Shown here one piece after another: positions 9,921 through 17,568 of a stretch of DNA of 64,000 bases (the stretch's first letter is position 1; each line of letters begins with the position of its first letter). The DNA is from Rhodobacter ferrooxidans. Its GTDB lineage: Bacteria; Pseudomonadota; Alphaproteobacteria; Rhodobacterales; Rhodobacteraceae. The position numbers and the translations under genes were made by a program. The notes beneath the pieces are model-generated. The model worked only from the letters and a program-made list of their open reading frames with translations, searched no databases and was not told the origin of the DNA. The stretch spans positions 248,001 to 312,000 of the forward strand of contig NZ_ACYY01000001.1 in NCBI RefSeq assembly GCF_000176015.1, given 5' to 3'.

Positions 9921-11966
9921 TCAGCCCCTTAGCACCGCAAGGAAAGCCGCGCCGAAGCGTTCGATCTTGACCGGACCCAGATCGCCAACGCGGTCCAGTT
10001 CCGACAGGGTGCTGGGCCGCGCCTCGGCGATCTTGCGCAGCGCGGATTGCGAGAGACTCAGCGGTTTGCCGATGCCATCGGCGCCACGGGAAAGCTCCAA
10101 CTGCACCTGCGACAGCCGGTCAAACAGCGCCCCGGCATCGCGCCCGGCCAGCCGCAGCCGCTGCGGATGCAGGCCCTCGGCGGCACCATTGATCACCGCC
10201 AGAAACGCCAACCCGTAGCTTTCCAGCTTTTTCGCCCCGACCCCGGAGATTTGCGCCATCTGGTCCAGATTGGCGGGGCGCTTTTCGGCCATTTCGGCCA
10301 GCGTGCGGTCAGGAAAGATCACATAGGCGGGGACCGAGGCGGCCTCGGCCAGTGACCGGCGCTTGGCTTTCAGCGCCGACATCAGCGGCGCGTCTTCGTC
10401 CGATACCAGCGACTTCACCGCCGGTCGCGCGCCCGCCGAGGCCGATTGCACGGTATCGCGGCGCAGGCTGATCGCCGCTTCGCCGCGCAGAATCGGGCGG
10501 GCGGCGTCGGTCATCCGCAGCGCGCCGTGGCGGTCGGGGTCGGGGCGCACGAGGTCACGGCCCATCATCTGCCGGAACACGGCCCCCCAGGCGGGCTTGG
10601 AAAACTCGCGCCCGACGGCGAAAGTGGGCAACTGGTCGTGGCCGCGCTCGCGCACCTTGGCGGTGGAGGTGCCGGTCAGGATGTCGATCAGATGCCCGGC
10701 GCCGAACCACTCGCCAGTGCGCAGCATCGCTGAAAGCGCCTTGCGCACGGCGTCGGTGGCGTCGAACACATCGGCAGGATGATCGCAGATATCGCAATTG
10801 CCGCAAGGGGTTGACGCCTCGCCAAAGTATCCCAGCAACACCTGGCGGCGGCAACCGGTGGCCTCGGCCAGACCCAGCAGCGCATTCAGCCTTGCATGGT
10901 CGGCGGCCTTGCGGTCGGCGGGGGCGGGGCTTTCGTCGATCTGGGCGCGGCGCAGGCGGATGTCTTCGGGGCCATAAAGCGTCAGGGTTTCGGCAGGTGC
11001 CCCGTCACGCCCGGCGCGACCGATTTCCTGATAATAGCCCTCGATCGACTTTGGCAGGTCTGCGTGGGCGACCCAGCGGATGTCGGGCTTGTCGATGCCC
11101 ATCCCAAAGGCGATGGTCGCCACCACGATCAGCCCATCCTCCTGCTGAAACCGCACTTCGGTGCGGCGGCGGTCATCGGCCTCCATGCCCGCATGATAGG
11201 GGCAGGCGGCGTGACCGGCCTCGCGCAGCGCCTGCGCCAGGGTTTCGGTTTTCGCCCGACTGCCGCAATAGACGATGCCCGATTGCCCCTTGCGGGCGGC
11301 GGCAAAGGCCAGAATCTGCTGGCGCGGCGTGTCTTTCACCGCGAAGGCCAGATGGATATTGGGCCTGTCAAAGCCGCGCAGGAAGGTCTCGGGCGGCTGA
11401 CCGGCAAACAACCGGGTCACGATCTCGGTGCGGGTTTCCTCGTCGGCGGTGGCGGTGAAGGCGGCCAGCGGCACGTTCAGGGCTTGCCGCAGCGCGCCGA
11501 TGCGCAGGTAGTCGGGGCGGAAATCATGGCCCCACTGGCTGACGCAATGCGCCTCGTCCACCGCGATCATCTGCACGTTGATCCGGCGCAGCAGGCTGAG
11601 GGTGCCAGCAGAGGCCAGCCGTTCGGGGGCCATGTAGAGAAGCTTTATCCGGCCCTCATCCAGCGCCGCAAAGATGCTTTCGGTTTCCTCGTCGGTGTTG
11701 CCCGAGGTCAGGGCGCCAGCTTCGACGCCCGCTTCGCGCAGGGCCCGCACCTGATCGCGCATAAGCGCAATCAGCGGGCTGATCACAACGGTCACGCCGG
11801 GCCGCGACAGCGCAGGCAGTTGGAAACACAGAGATTTCCCGCCGCCCGTCGGCATGATCGCCAGCACGTTGTGCCCGTCCAGCACCGCCTGAACGATTTC
11901 TTCCTGCCCCGGGCGAAAGGCGGCAAAGCCGAAGACCGAGGACAGAAGGGAACGGGTGTGCTGCAT
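9921..11966 (-). CDS. recQ: ATP-dependent DNA helicase RecQ
   Basis: A 681-residue 3'-5' helicase acting in recombination and replication-fork repair. Helicase motifs are clear: FRPGQEEIV (Q/zero motif region), Walker A MPTGGGKS, DEAH box VDEAHCVSQWGHDFRPDY, and the C-terminal helicase lobe QEIGRAGRDG. The zinc-binding RQC region contains CRRQVLLGYFGE and CGNCDIC. Two HRDC-like modules follow: one around PDRTLAEMAEKRP with VGAKKLESYG, and a second around SQSALRKIAEARP with LGPVKIERFG. E. coli RecQ has one HRDC, so the doubled C-terminus is a difference in architecture. The product starts MQHTRSLLSSVFGF. yaaA follows 37 nt downstream. Confidence 0.95.
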   Translation of the reverse strand: MQHTRSLLSSVFGFAAFRPGQEEIVQAVLDGHNVLAIMPTGGGKSLCFQLPALSRPGVTVVISPLIALMRDQVRALREAGVEAGALTSGNTDEETESIFAALDEGRIKLLYMAPERLASAGTLSLLRRINVQMIAVDEAHCVSQWGHDFRPDYLRIGALRQALNVPLAAFTATADEETRTEIVTRLFAGQPPETFLRGFDRPNIHLAFAVKDTPRQQILAFAAARKGQSGIVYCGSRAKTETLAQALREAGHAACPYHAGMEADDRRRTEVRFQQEDGLIVVATIAFGMGIDKPDIRWVAHADLPKSIEGYYQEIGRAGRDGAPAETLTLYGPEDIRLRRAQIDESPAPADRKAADHARLNALLGLAEATGCRRQVLLGYFGEASTPCGNCDICDHPADVFDATDAVRKALSAMLRTGEWFGAGHLIDILTGTSTAKVRERGHDQLPTFAVGREFSKPAWGAVFRQMMGRDLVRPDPDRHGALRMTDAARPILRGEAAISLRRDTVQSASAGARPAVKSLVSDEDAPLMSALKAKRRSLAEAASVPAYVIFPDRTLAEMAEKRPANLDQMAQISGVGAKKLESYGLAFLAVINGAAEGLHPQRLRLAGRDAGALFDRLSQVQLELSRGADGIGKPLSLSQSALRKIAEARPSTLSELDRVGDLGPVKIERFGAAFLAVLRG

Positions 11967-12005
11967 GGGCCTGCGGGTCAGGAGGTGCCGGGACGCCCGG
12001 TTGCC

Positions 12006-12293
12006 TTAGGAAAAAGCGAACTGGTTGTTGATCAGCACGATGCGCAGCGCATAGACGCCCAAGAGCACGATCAGTGGCGCCAGATCCAGCCCGCCCATGC
12101 TGGGCAGGATGTTGCGCACCTTGGAATACAGCGGCTCCAGCAACCGGTTCAACCCGTTCCAAAGCTGTGCCACCAAGGGTTGCCGCAGGTTCAGCACCTG
12201 GAAATTGATCAGCCAGCTCATGATGATATGGGCGAAGATGATGAATTGCGCGACATCAAGGATCAGAAGCAGGATTTGCAGGATCGAGGTCAT
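12006..12293 (-). CDS. YggT family membrane protein
   Basis: A 95-residue integral membrane protein of the YggT family (PF02325). One hydrophobic segment spans about residues 3-28 (ILQILLLILDVAQFIIFAHII) and another lies at the C-terminus (LAPLIVLLGVYALRIVLI), separated by the family block RLLEPLYSKVRNILPSMGGLDLAP. Members occur near cell-division or pyrroline-carboxylate reductase genes and have been linked to osmotic or cation tolerance, but the biochemical role is not established. The start is the ATG at 12293; the open frame runs far upstream, but nothing there resembles the family. It is transcribed toward recQ, about 40 nt from it, and is divergent from the thioesterase gene. Confidence 0.88.
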   Translation of the reverse strand: MTSILQILLLILDVAQFIIFAHIIMSWLINFQVLNLRQPLVAQLWNGLNRLLEPLYSKVRNILPSMGGLDLAPLIVLLGVYALRIVLINNQFAFS

Positions 12294-12419
12294 GGCAACG
12301 GCTCCGGTCTGTGGCTTGGGCGTTAGGTATCCGGCCAACCGATAAAGGGCAATGCTTTCCGAAGCGTTATGCTTGACCTTGTTGCCGCGACACGGCAGGG
12401 CAGGGCAAACGGAGGCGCC

Positions 12420-12950
12420 ATGTATCCCTTTGCCCGGATGTATAAAGAGCTGTGGAAGTTTCGGCGCGCGCCTGCCTTGCCGCTGCTGGGTGCCCATGTC
12501 AGCCATCACATCTGCTGGCCCTGGGATCTGGACCCCTGGGTCGAGTTGAACAATGGCCGCACTCTGACGCTGTATGATCTGGGGCGGATTCCGCTGGGGC
12601 AGCGCACCGGGCTGCATGCGGTGCTGAAGGCGCGGGGCTGGGGCATGACGGTGGCGGGCAACACCACGCGCTATCGTCGCCGGGTGCAGATGTTCGACCG
12701 GCTGGAAATGCACAGCCGCTGCATCGGCTGGGACGCGCGGTTTCTGTATATCGAGCAAAGCATGTGGAAGGGGGCGGACTGCACCAGCCATATGCTGCTG
12801 CGCTCGGCGGTGACTTCGAAGGCGGGGATTGTTGCGCCGGTCGAGGTTTTGCAGGCGCTGGGGCAAGACCCGCAAAGCCCGCCCCTGCCCGATTGGGTTC
12901 AGGGCTGGATTGCTGCCGACGCGCTGCGCCCCTGGCCGCCGCAACGCTGA
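12420..12950 (+). CDS. Thioesterase family protein (hotdog fold)
   Basis: A 176-residue cytoplasmic protein of the 4HBT_2-type acyl-CoA thioesterase family. I use the ATG at 12420, preceded closely by GGAGG, giving MYPFARMYKELW; an in-frame ATG 51 nt upstream has no ribosome site and adds an atypical tail. The hotdog features are the conserved WPWDLDPWVELNNGRTLTLYDLGR segment near residues 36-60, where an Asp/Asn-containing loop marks the catalytic region, and the central strand TVAGNTTRYRRRVQMFDRLEMHSR. The acyl substrate is unknown. It stands alone between yggT and an MFS gene transcribed in the same direction 57 nt downstream. Confidence 0.8.
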   Translation: MYPFARMYKELWKFRRAPALPLLGAHVSHHICWPWDLDPWVELNNGRTLTLYDLGRIPLGQRTGLHAVLKARGWGMTVAGNTTRYRRRVQMFDRLEMHSRCIGWDARFLYIEQSMWKGADCTSHMLLRSAVTSKAGIVAPVEVLQALGQDPQSPPLPDWVQGWIAADALRPWPPQR

Positions 12951-13007
12951 TCGCTTGCGCAGGCGCGGCATTTCGGGCTTGATCCGGGGGCATAGCGGGG
13001 GGCTGCG

Positions 13008-14378
13008 ATGATTTCGCCAAGGAAACGCATCTGGGGCTGGTATTTCTTTGACTGGGCCAGCCAGCCCTACAGCACGCTGCTTTTGACCTTCATCTTCGGC
13101 CCCTATTTCGCCGAGATGGCGCGGGCGCGCTATGTGGCGCAGGGCATGACTGCCGACGCCGCCGCCGCTGCCGCGCAATCTTATTGGGGCTGGGGCATCG
13201 CCGCGGCTTCTGCGGTGATTGCCCTGCTGGCACCGCTGCTGGGGGCGATTGCCGATGGCACCGGGGGGCGGCTGGTCTGGGTCTGGGTGTTTTCGCTGCT
13301 GTATGTCGTGGGTTCCTACGGGTTGTGGTGGTTGGCACCGGGCGAGGGCAGTCTGTTCTGGGCGGTGGCGTTCTTCGGGCTGGGCTTCATCGGCATGGAG
13401 TTTGCCACCATCTTCACCAACGCCCTGCTGCCGGGGCTGGAGGATCACGACAAGATCGGCGGCATCTCGGGTTCCGGCTTTGCCTTCGGCTACCTGGGCG
13501 GCATTGTTTCGCTGGCGGTGATGCTGGCGCTGTTCGTCGAAAGCGGCAGCACCGGCAAGACCCTGATCGGCATCAGCCCGATCCTGGGGCTGGATGCGGC
13601 GGCGCGCGAAGGCACCCGCGCGGTCGGCCCCTTCACCGCGATCTGGTATGTGGTCTTCATGTTGCCGTTCGTCTTGTGGGTGCGCGAGCCGAAAACCCAC
13701 CATCGCAGGCTGGATGTTCCCGCGGCTTGGGCCAGCCTGAAAACCCTGCTGAAAAGCCTGGCCCATCGGCCCAGCCTTGCCGCCTATCTGGGCTCGTCGC
13801 TGCTGTATCGCGACGCGCTGAACGCGCTTTACGGCTTTGGCGGGGTTTATGCCTCGGGCGTGCTGGGCTGGAGCGTCACCCAGATCGGCCTGTTCGGCAT
13901 TGTCGGCGCGATCTCGGCGGCTGTGGCAAGCTGGATCGGCGGGCGGGCCGACAACCGGTTCGGCTCGAAACCGGTGATTTCCTTCAGCATCCTGGTGCTG
14001 ATCGCGGTCTGCTGCATCATCGTCGGCATGACCCGCGAGGGGCTGTTCGGCATGGCGATGGACCCGGCCAGCAACCTGCCCGACCAGATCTTTTTCGCCT
14101 GTGGCGCGCTGATCGGCGGCGCGGGCGGCATGTTGCAGGCGGCCAGCCGCACCATGATGGTGCGCCATACCAGCCCCGAACATGCCGCCGAGGCGTTCGG
14201 GCTGTTCGCGCTGTCGGGCAAGGTCACCTCGTTTCTGGCCCCGGCGCTGATTGCGGCGGTCACCATGGCCAGCGGGTCGCAGCGCATCGGCATCTCGCCG
14301 CTGATCGGGCTGTTCCTTGCGGGGTTGTTTCTGCTAGTCTGGGTGAAACCGCAGGGGGAGCAACGGGTCAGCGCATGA
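13008..14378 (+). CDS. MFS transporter, UMF1/Atg22-like family
   Basis: A 456-residue inner-membrane transporter with about 12 hydrophobic segments. The N-terminus ISPRKRIWGWYFFDWASQPYSTLLLTF is the hallmark of the UMF1 (Vacuole effluxer Atg22-like) branch of the major facilitator superfamily. A loop with PKTHHRRLD separates the two six-helix halves, and a second-half signature ASGVLGWSVTQIGLFGIVGAISA follows. Bacterial substrates are not defined; yeast Atg22 exports amino acids from vacuoles, which does not transfer directly. Its stop overlaps the mepA start (ATGA), so translation of the two is likely coupled. Confidence 0.85.
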   Translation: MISPRKRIWGWYFFDWASQPYSTLLLTFIFGPYFAEMARARYVAQGMTADAAAAAAQSYWGWGIAAASAVIALLAPLLGAIADGTGGRLVWVWVFSLLYVVGSYGLWWLAPGEGSLFWAVAFFGLGFIGMEFATIFTNALLPGLEDHDKIGGISGSGFAFGYLGGIVSLAVMLALFVESGSTGKTLIGISPILGLDAAAREGTRAVGPFTAIWYVVFMLPFVLWVREPKTHHRRLDVPAAWASLKTLLKSLAHRPSLAAYLGSSLLYRDALNALYGFGGVYASGVLGWSVTQIGLFGIVGAISAAVASWIGGRADNRFGSKPVISFSILVLIAVCCIIVGMTREGLFGMAMDPASNLPDQIFFACGALIGGAGGMLQAASRTMMVRHTSPEHAAEAFGLFALSGKVTSFLAPALIAAVTMASGSQRIGISPLIGLFLAGLFLLVWVKPQGEQRVSA

Positions 14379-15265
14379 AACGCCTTTTTATTCTGATCGC
14401 CGCCCTTGGGCTGGCCGCCACCCCGATCAGCGCCAAACCGTTGGCGAATAAACTGTTTGGCGCGATGGAAACCCCGTCGTCAGATCGGCCAATGCCGATC
14501 GGCAGCTATGCGCGCGGCTGTGCGGCGGGCATGGTGCAGATGCCTGAATCCGGCCCGACCTGGCAGGCAATGCGGCTTTCGCGCAACCGCAACTGGGGCC
14601 AACCCGAGTTGATCGAGTTCTTGCAGCAACTGTCGGTGGCCGCCACGCAAGTGGGTTGGGCGGGGCTTTATATCGGTGATATCGCCCAGCCGCGTGGTGG
14701 GCCGATGACCTCGGGTCATGCCAGCCACCAGACCGGGCTGGATGCCGATGTCTGGATGCTGCCGCCTCGGCGGTTGAACCTGACGCGGCGGGAACGCGAG
14801 AACATCTCGTCGATCCCGGTGCGGTCGGCGGATCAGCGGTCGGTGACCGAAAACTGGACCCCTGCGCATCATGCGCTGCTGCGGGCTGCGGCCTCTGACC
14901 CGCGGGTGGACCGGATTTTCGTGGCCGCCGCCGTGAAGATCGAGATGTGCCGCACCGCCACCCGCCGCGACAAGGCCTGGTTGCAGAAGATTCGCCCGAT
15001 TGCCGGGCATGACACGCATTTTCACGTCCGGCTGAAATGCCCGAAAGGCGCAAATCTGTGCGAAACGCAAAAGCCGACGGTGGCCGAACTGTCGAACGGC
15101 GGCGATGGCTGCGACGAGACGCTGAACTGGTGGGTGACCGACTATCTGAACCCGCCGAAACCCAGCGGCAAACCGGAAAAGCCCAAACCGCGACCGAAGA
15201 CCCCGCGTGAATTCACCATGGCCGATCTGCCTGCACAATGCGCCGACGTTCTTACAGCGCAATAG
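14375..15265 (+). CDS. mepA: Penicillin-insensitive murein endopeptidase
   Basis: A 296-residue periplasmic zinc metallopeptidase that cleaves D-alanyl-meso-diaminopimelyl cross-links in peptidoglycan. A signal peptide (MKRLFILIAALGLAATPISA) is present. The LAS-type zinc ligands appear in SGHASHQTGLDADVW (His and Asp) and in the C-terminal HDTHFHVRLKCP. SRNRNWGQPELIEFL is typical of MepA. The tail is Pro/Lys-rich (KPSGKPEKPKPRPKTP). It overlaps the MFS stop by ATGA and overlaps the next gene by 28 nt, so a three-gene unit is likely. Confidence 0.93.
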   Translation: MKRLFILIAALGLAATPISAKPLANKLFGAMETPSSDRPMPIGSYARGCAAGMVQMPESGPTWQAMRLSRNRNWGQPELIEFLQQLSVAATQVGWAGLYIGDIAQPRGGPMTSGHASHQTGLDADVWMLPPRRLNLTRRERENISSIPVRSADQRSVTENWTPAHHALLRAAASDPRVDRIFVAAAVKIEMCRTATRRDKAWLQKIRPIAGHDTHFHVRLKCPKGANLCETQKPTVAELSNGGDGCDETLNWWVTDYLNPPKPSGKPEKPKPRPKTPREFTMADLPAQCADVLTAQ

Positions 15266-16134
15266 CGGCAGGCCTGTTTGCGGTGCTGGCGCTGGAAGGC
15301 AGTGCCACACCGCAGCCGCCCGCAGGCCATATCGGCAGTTACACCTGGACCAGCGATGATCGCCGCTTTGGCGGCTTTTCCGGCATAGAAATCCTGGCGG
15401 ACGGTCAAAGCTTTACCGCGCTGTCGGATCACGGTGGCTGGATCAGTGGCAGGTTCCGTCGGGATGCAACCGGGATGATCGTCGGCATCGACGCCGGCCC
15501 TGTGCATCGGCTGAAATCCGATAGCGAAAAGCCTTTGTCCAAAGGTCGCACCGACAGCGAAGGGTTGGCACTGGCACCCGACGGGTCGTTCTATGTGTCG
15601 CTGGAACGCAAGGTGCGCGTGCTGTACTATGTAACGATCGGCGGTTTTGCCGAGAACCTGCCGGTGCACCCCGATTTTGCCCGGATGAAACGGAACGCCG
15701 CCCTGGAAGCGCTTGCGGTGGACGCCAACGGTTGGCTGTACACATTGCCCGAAGAATCGAGCGGGGCGAAAAAGCCGTTCAAAATCTACCGGTTCCGCAA
15801 TGGCGTTTGGGATCAGCCGTTCGAGTTGCCGCGCACGGACCGCTATTTGCCGGTCGGCATGGATTTTGGCCCGGATGGCCACCTTTACTTGCTGGAGCGG
15901 CAATTTCATGGCGTGGGCGGCTTTGCCAGCCGGGTGCGGCGGTTCACCGTCAATTCCCAGGGGCTGAGCGATGCCGAGGTGTTGCTTGAAACGCCGCCCG
16001 GCCTGCACGACAATCTGGAAGGTCTTTCGGTCTGGCGCGACGCTGGCGGCGTGCTGCGGCTGACCATGGTGTCGGACGACAACTTCAGTTTTTTCCAGCG
16101 CACAGAGATCGTGGAATACCGGGTGCCCGGTTGA
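15238..16134 (+). CDS. Exported esterase-like phytase-family protein
   Basis: A 298-residue exported protein related to the 'esterase-like activity of phytase' family (PF13449), a beta-propeller-type fold. The N-terminus (MRRRSYSAIAAGLFAVLALEGSA) is a likely signal peptide. Family-like segments are GGFSGIEILADGQSFTALSDHGGW, TDSEGLALAPDGSFYVSLE, NAALEALAVDANGWLYTLPEE and HDNLEGLSVWRD. The conserved acidic residues in SDHG, DSEGLA and NLEGLS probably bind metal or form the active site. The natural substrate is not known. It begins inside the end of mepA in another frame. Confidence 0.8.
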   Translation: MRRRSYSAIAAGLFAVLALEGSATPQPPAGHIGSYTWTSDDRRFGGFSGIEILADGQSFTALSDHGGWISGRFRRDATGMIVGIDAGPVHRLKSDSEKPLSKGRTDSEGLALAPDGSFYVSLERKVRVLYYVTIGGFAENLPVHPDFARMKRNAALEALAVDANGWLYTLPEESSGAKKPFKIYRFRNGVWDQPFELPRTDRYLPVGMDFGPDGHLYLLERQFHGVGGFASRVRRFTVNSQGLSDAEVLLETPPGLHDNLEGLSVWRDAGGVLRLTMVSDDNFSFFQRTEIVEYRVPG

Positions 16135-16179
16135 CAGACGCCTGCACGCGGCCTAACCCGCGCCATTGCCCAGCAGGGC

Positions 16180-16206
16180 CAAGTCTCCGCCACCTTGTAA
16201 AAACGG
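16180..16206 (+). promoter_or_regulatory. Candidate preQ1-I-like riboswitch pseudoknot before yhhQ
   Basis: The leader can form an H-type pseudoknot with preQ1-I geometry. P1 is CAAG (16180-16183) with CTTG (16194-16197). Loop 1 is TCT, the P2 strand CCG (16187-16189) pairs with CGG (16204-16206), loop 2 ends in A192, and C193 sits where the ligand-reading cytosine would be. The A-rich loop 3 is TAAAAA. The 3' P2 strand overlaps the only GGA ribosome-site-like sequence, 6 nt before the ATG, as in translational preQ1 switches. P1 is only 4 bp, shorter than usual, so this is a candidate only. The downstream gene being a queuosine-precursor transporter supports it. Confidence 0.4.
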
Positions 16207-16213
16207 AAAAAAC

Positions 16214-16837
16214 ATGACCCGCAACTTGATTCCCGGTATTCTTGCGATGGCCGCCCTTGTGGTGGCCTCGAACGTTCTCGTGCAGTTTCTGTGCGGCCCC
16301 TGGCTGACCTGGGGGGCCTTTACCTATCCCTTCGCCTTTCTGGTGACCGATCTGACCAACCGGCTGCAAGGTGTGGCTGCGGCGCGGCGGGTGGTGCTGG
16401 CGGGGTTTGCCGTGGGAGTGGTGTGCTCGCTGATCGGCACGCAGATCGTGGGGGAATTCGGCCCATTGGTGACCTTGCGGGTGGCGATGGGGTCAGGGCT
16501 GGCGTTCCTGGCGGCGCAACTGCTGGACGTGACGATTTTTGACCGGCTGCGCCAGGTGGCCTGGTGGCGGGCCCCACTGATTTCGACGCTGGTCGGGGCT
16601 TCGGTCGATACGGCGCTGTTTTTCAGCATCGCGTTTTCAAGCGCCCTGGTGGTGCTGGAGCCGGGCAACGACGTGGCTTGGGCCAACGACGTGCTGCCGC
16701 TGCTGGGGGTCGGGCCGCAGGCGCCGCTTTGGGTGTCGCTCGCGGTGGCAGATTGGACGGTGAAACTGACGCTGGCGATTGTTGCGCTGGTGCCGTTTCG
16801 GCTGGTCATCGCAAAGTGGACCACAAGGGATGCGTAA
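16214..16837 (+). CDS. yhhQ: VUT family queuosine-precursor transporter (YhhQ-like)
   Basis: A 207-residue inner-membrane protein with about six hydrophobic segments, of the vitamin-uptake-transporter (VUT/ECF-like) family. E. coli YhhQ imports the 7-deazaguanine precursors preQ0 and preQ1 used to make queuosine in tRNA. Recognisable segments are YPFAFLVTDLTNRLQG and the central WWRAPLISTLVGASVDTALFFSIAF. I start at the ATG at 16214 (MTRNLIPGIL); the frame is open further upstream, but that stretch is polar and carries the candidate pseudoknot. No other queuosine gene is in this window. Confidence 0.88.
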   Translation: MTRNLIPGILAMAALVVASNVLVQFLCGPWLTWGAFTYPFAFLVTDLTNRLQGVAAARRVVLAGFAVGVVCSLIGTQIVGEFGPLVTLRVAMGSGLAFLAAQLLDVTIFDRLRQVAWWRAPLISTLVGASVDTALFFSIAFSSALVVLEPGNDVAWANDVLPLLGVGPQAPLWVSLAVADWTVKLTLAIVALVPFRLVIAKWTTRDA

Positions 16838-16843
16838 AATCTT

Positions 16844-16874
16844 TTGACAAACACAAAATATGTGCGACGCTAGC
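16844..16874 (+). promoter_or_regulatory. Putative sigma70-type promoter of the leader transcript
   Basis: A perfect -35 box TTGACA lies at 16844-16849. A GCTAGC-like -10 region follows at about 16869-16874. The -10 is a poor match and its exact register is uncertain. The promoter sits directly upstream of the 18-codon ORF. Confidence 0.5.
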
Positions 16875-16891
16875 GCTATCGGAAACCATTT

Positions 16892-17025
16892 GAAAGGAGG
16901 TGATCCAGTGTCGAGAGTGATATTGGAGAAGCGGTTCGGGACAGTCAGAGGGGGCGTTTGCTGAGGGCAACCCCTCAGGGAACCTACCGATGATTGGGCT
17001 TCAGACCTAACTGGCCCATCTCCTT
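16892..17025 (+). promoter_or_regulatory. Structured leader with extreme Shine-Dalgarno and internal anti-SD
   Basis: GAAAGGAGGTGATCCAG at 16892-16908 is, from general knowledge of Rhodobacteraceae rRNA, complementary over 17 nt to the 16S 3' end. Downstream are a hairpin CTGAGGG-CAAC-CCCTCAG (16961-16978) and a second, GATTGGGC paired with GCCCATC (about 16992-17020). CATCTCCTT (17017-17025) could pair with AAGGAGGTG (16894-16902) with one G-U. The anti-SD pairing and the second hairpin are mutually exclusive, which is what a two-state RNA would look like. The folding is read by eye. Confidence 0.45.
16908..16964 (+). CDS. 18-codon leader peptide ORF
   Basis: A GTG-initiated ORF encoding MSRVILEKRFGTVRGGVC, followed by TGA. 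The GGAGG core is 7 nt from the start codon, an optimal spacing, and the extended Shine-Dalgarno is the strongest in the window. Its stop codon lies in the 5' arm of a 7-bp hairpin. The transcript ends at a terminator about 70 nt later, before arfB. The peptide is basic and ends in Cys. I do not recognise it as a characterised leader peptide. It could be a regulatory uORF for arfB, a stand-alone small protein, or part of a small RNA. Confidence 0.5.
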   Translation: MSRVILEKRFGTVRGGVC

Positions 17026-17035
17026 GAAACTCGGG

Positions 17036-17065
17036 AAGGGTCGCCGCATGTGGCGACCCTTTCTC
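17036..17065 (+). terminator. Rho-independent terminator between leader ORF and arfB
   Basis: An 8-bp perfect stem, GGGTCGCC (17038-17045) with GGCGACCC (17052-17059), is extended by A-T pairs, has a 6-nt loop, and is followed by TTTCTCGTTCT. It would end the leader transcript or attenuate reading into arfB. Confidence 0.75.
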
Positions 17066-17094
17066 GTTCTGAACCGGCATTGTTGCGGTTGCGT

Positions 17095-17120
17095 CGGAGC
17101 CTCCGGCGGGGATATTTGAG
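17095..17120 (+). repeat. Dispersed 26-nt intergenic repeat, copy 1
   Basis: A 26-nt sequence (CGGAGCCTCCGGCGG through ATATTTGAG) occurs here and, exactly in reverse complement, at 29789-29814. It contains a small palindrome (CGGAG-C-CTCCG). This copy lies about 25 nt upstream of the arfB start. Such short repeats next to genes recur in Rhodobacteraceae genomes; their function is unknown. Confidence 0.75.
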
Positions 17121-17145
17121 AACAGATGAAACCGGATGCTGCGCA

Positions 17146-17568
17146 ATGCTGCGGATCAATGACACCCTTGTGCTGGCCGATTGGGAGCTTTCGGAAAGCT
17201 TTTCCCGGTCGTCCGGGCCAGGCGGGCAGAATGTCAACAAGGTGGAAACCGCAGTCGAATTGCGGTTCGAGGCCGAGCGCAGCCCGAACCTGACCCCAGC
17301 GGTGAAGGCGCGGCTGAAGCGGCTGGCCGGGCGGCGTTGGACCAACGAAGGCGCCATCGTGATCCGCGCCGAGGAAACCCGCAGCCAGGCCCGCAACCGC
17401 GAACTGGCAGAAGCGCGCCTGGTGGAAATGATCCAGGCGGCACTGGTGGCCCCTAAACGGCGGGTGGCAACAAAACCGACGTTGGGCAGCCAGCGGCGGC
17501 GGTTGGCGGCCAAGGCCGAGCGCGGCGAAGTCAAGGCAGCACGCGGCAAGATAGCGGAGGAAGAATGA
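17146..17568 (+). CDS. arfB: Alternative ribosome-rescue factor B (peptidyl-tRNA hydrolase)
   Basis: A 140-residue protein, the same length as E. coli ArfB (YaeJ). It hydrolyses peptidyl-tRNA on ribosomes stalled without a stop codon. The RF-1-like GGQ motif is present in SSGPGGQNVNKVETAVELRF. The basic C-terminal tail (KAERGEVKAARGKIAEEE and the preceding Arg/Lys-rich segment) matches the part that enters the empty mRNA channel. I start at the ATG at 17146 (MLRINDTLVLADWEL); the frame is open to 17050 but begins inside the terminator. A terminator and strong leader ORF precede it, and its stop overlaps the aminotransferase start (ATGA). Confidence 0.93.
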   Translation: MLRINDTLVLADWELSESFSRSSGPGGQNVNKVETAVELRFEAERSPNLTPAVKARLKRLAGRRWTNEGAIVIRAEETRSQARNRELAEARLVEMIQAALVAPKRRVATKPTLGSQRRRLAAKAERGEVKAARGKIAEEE

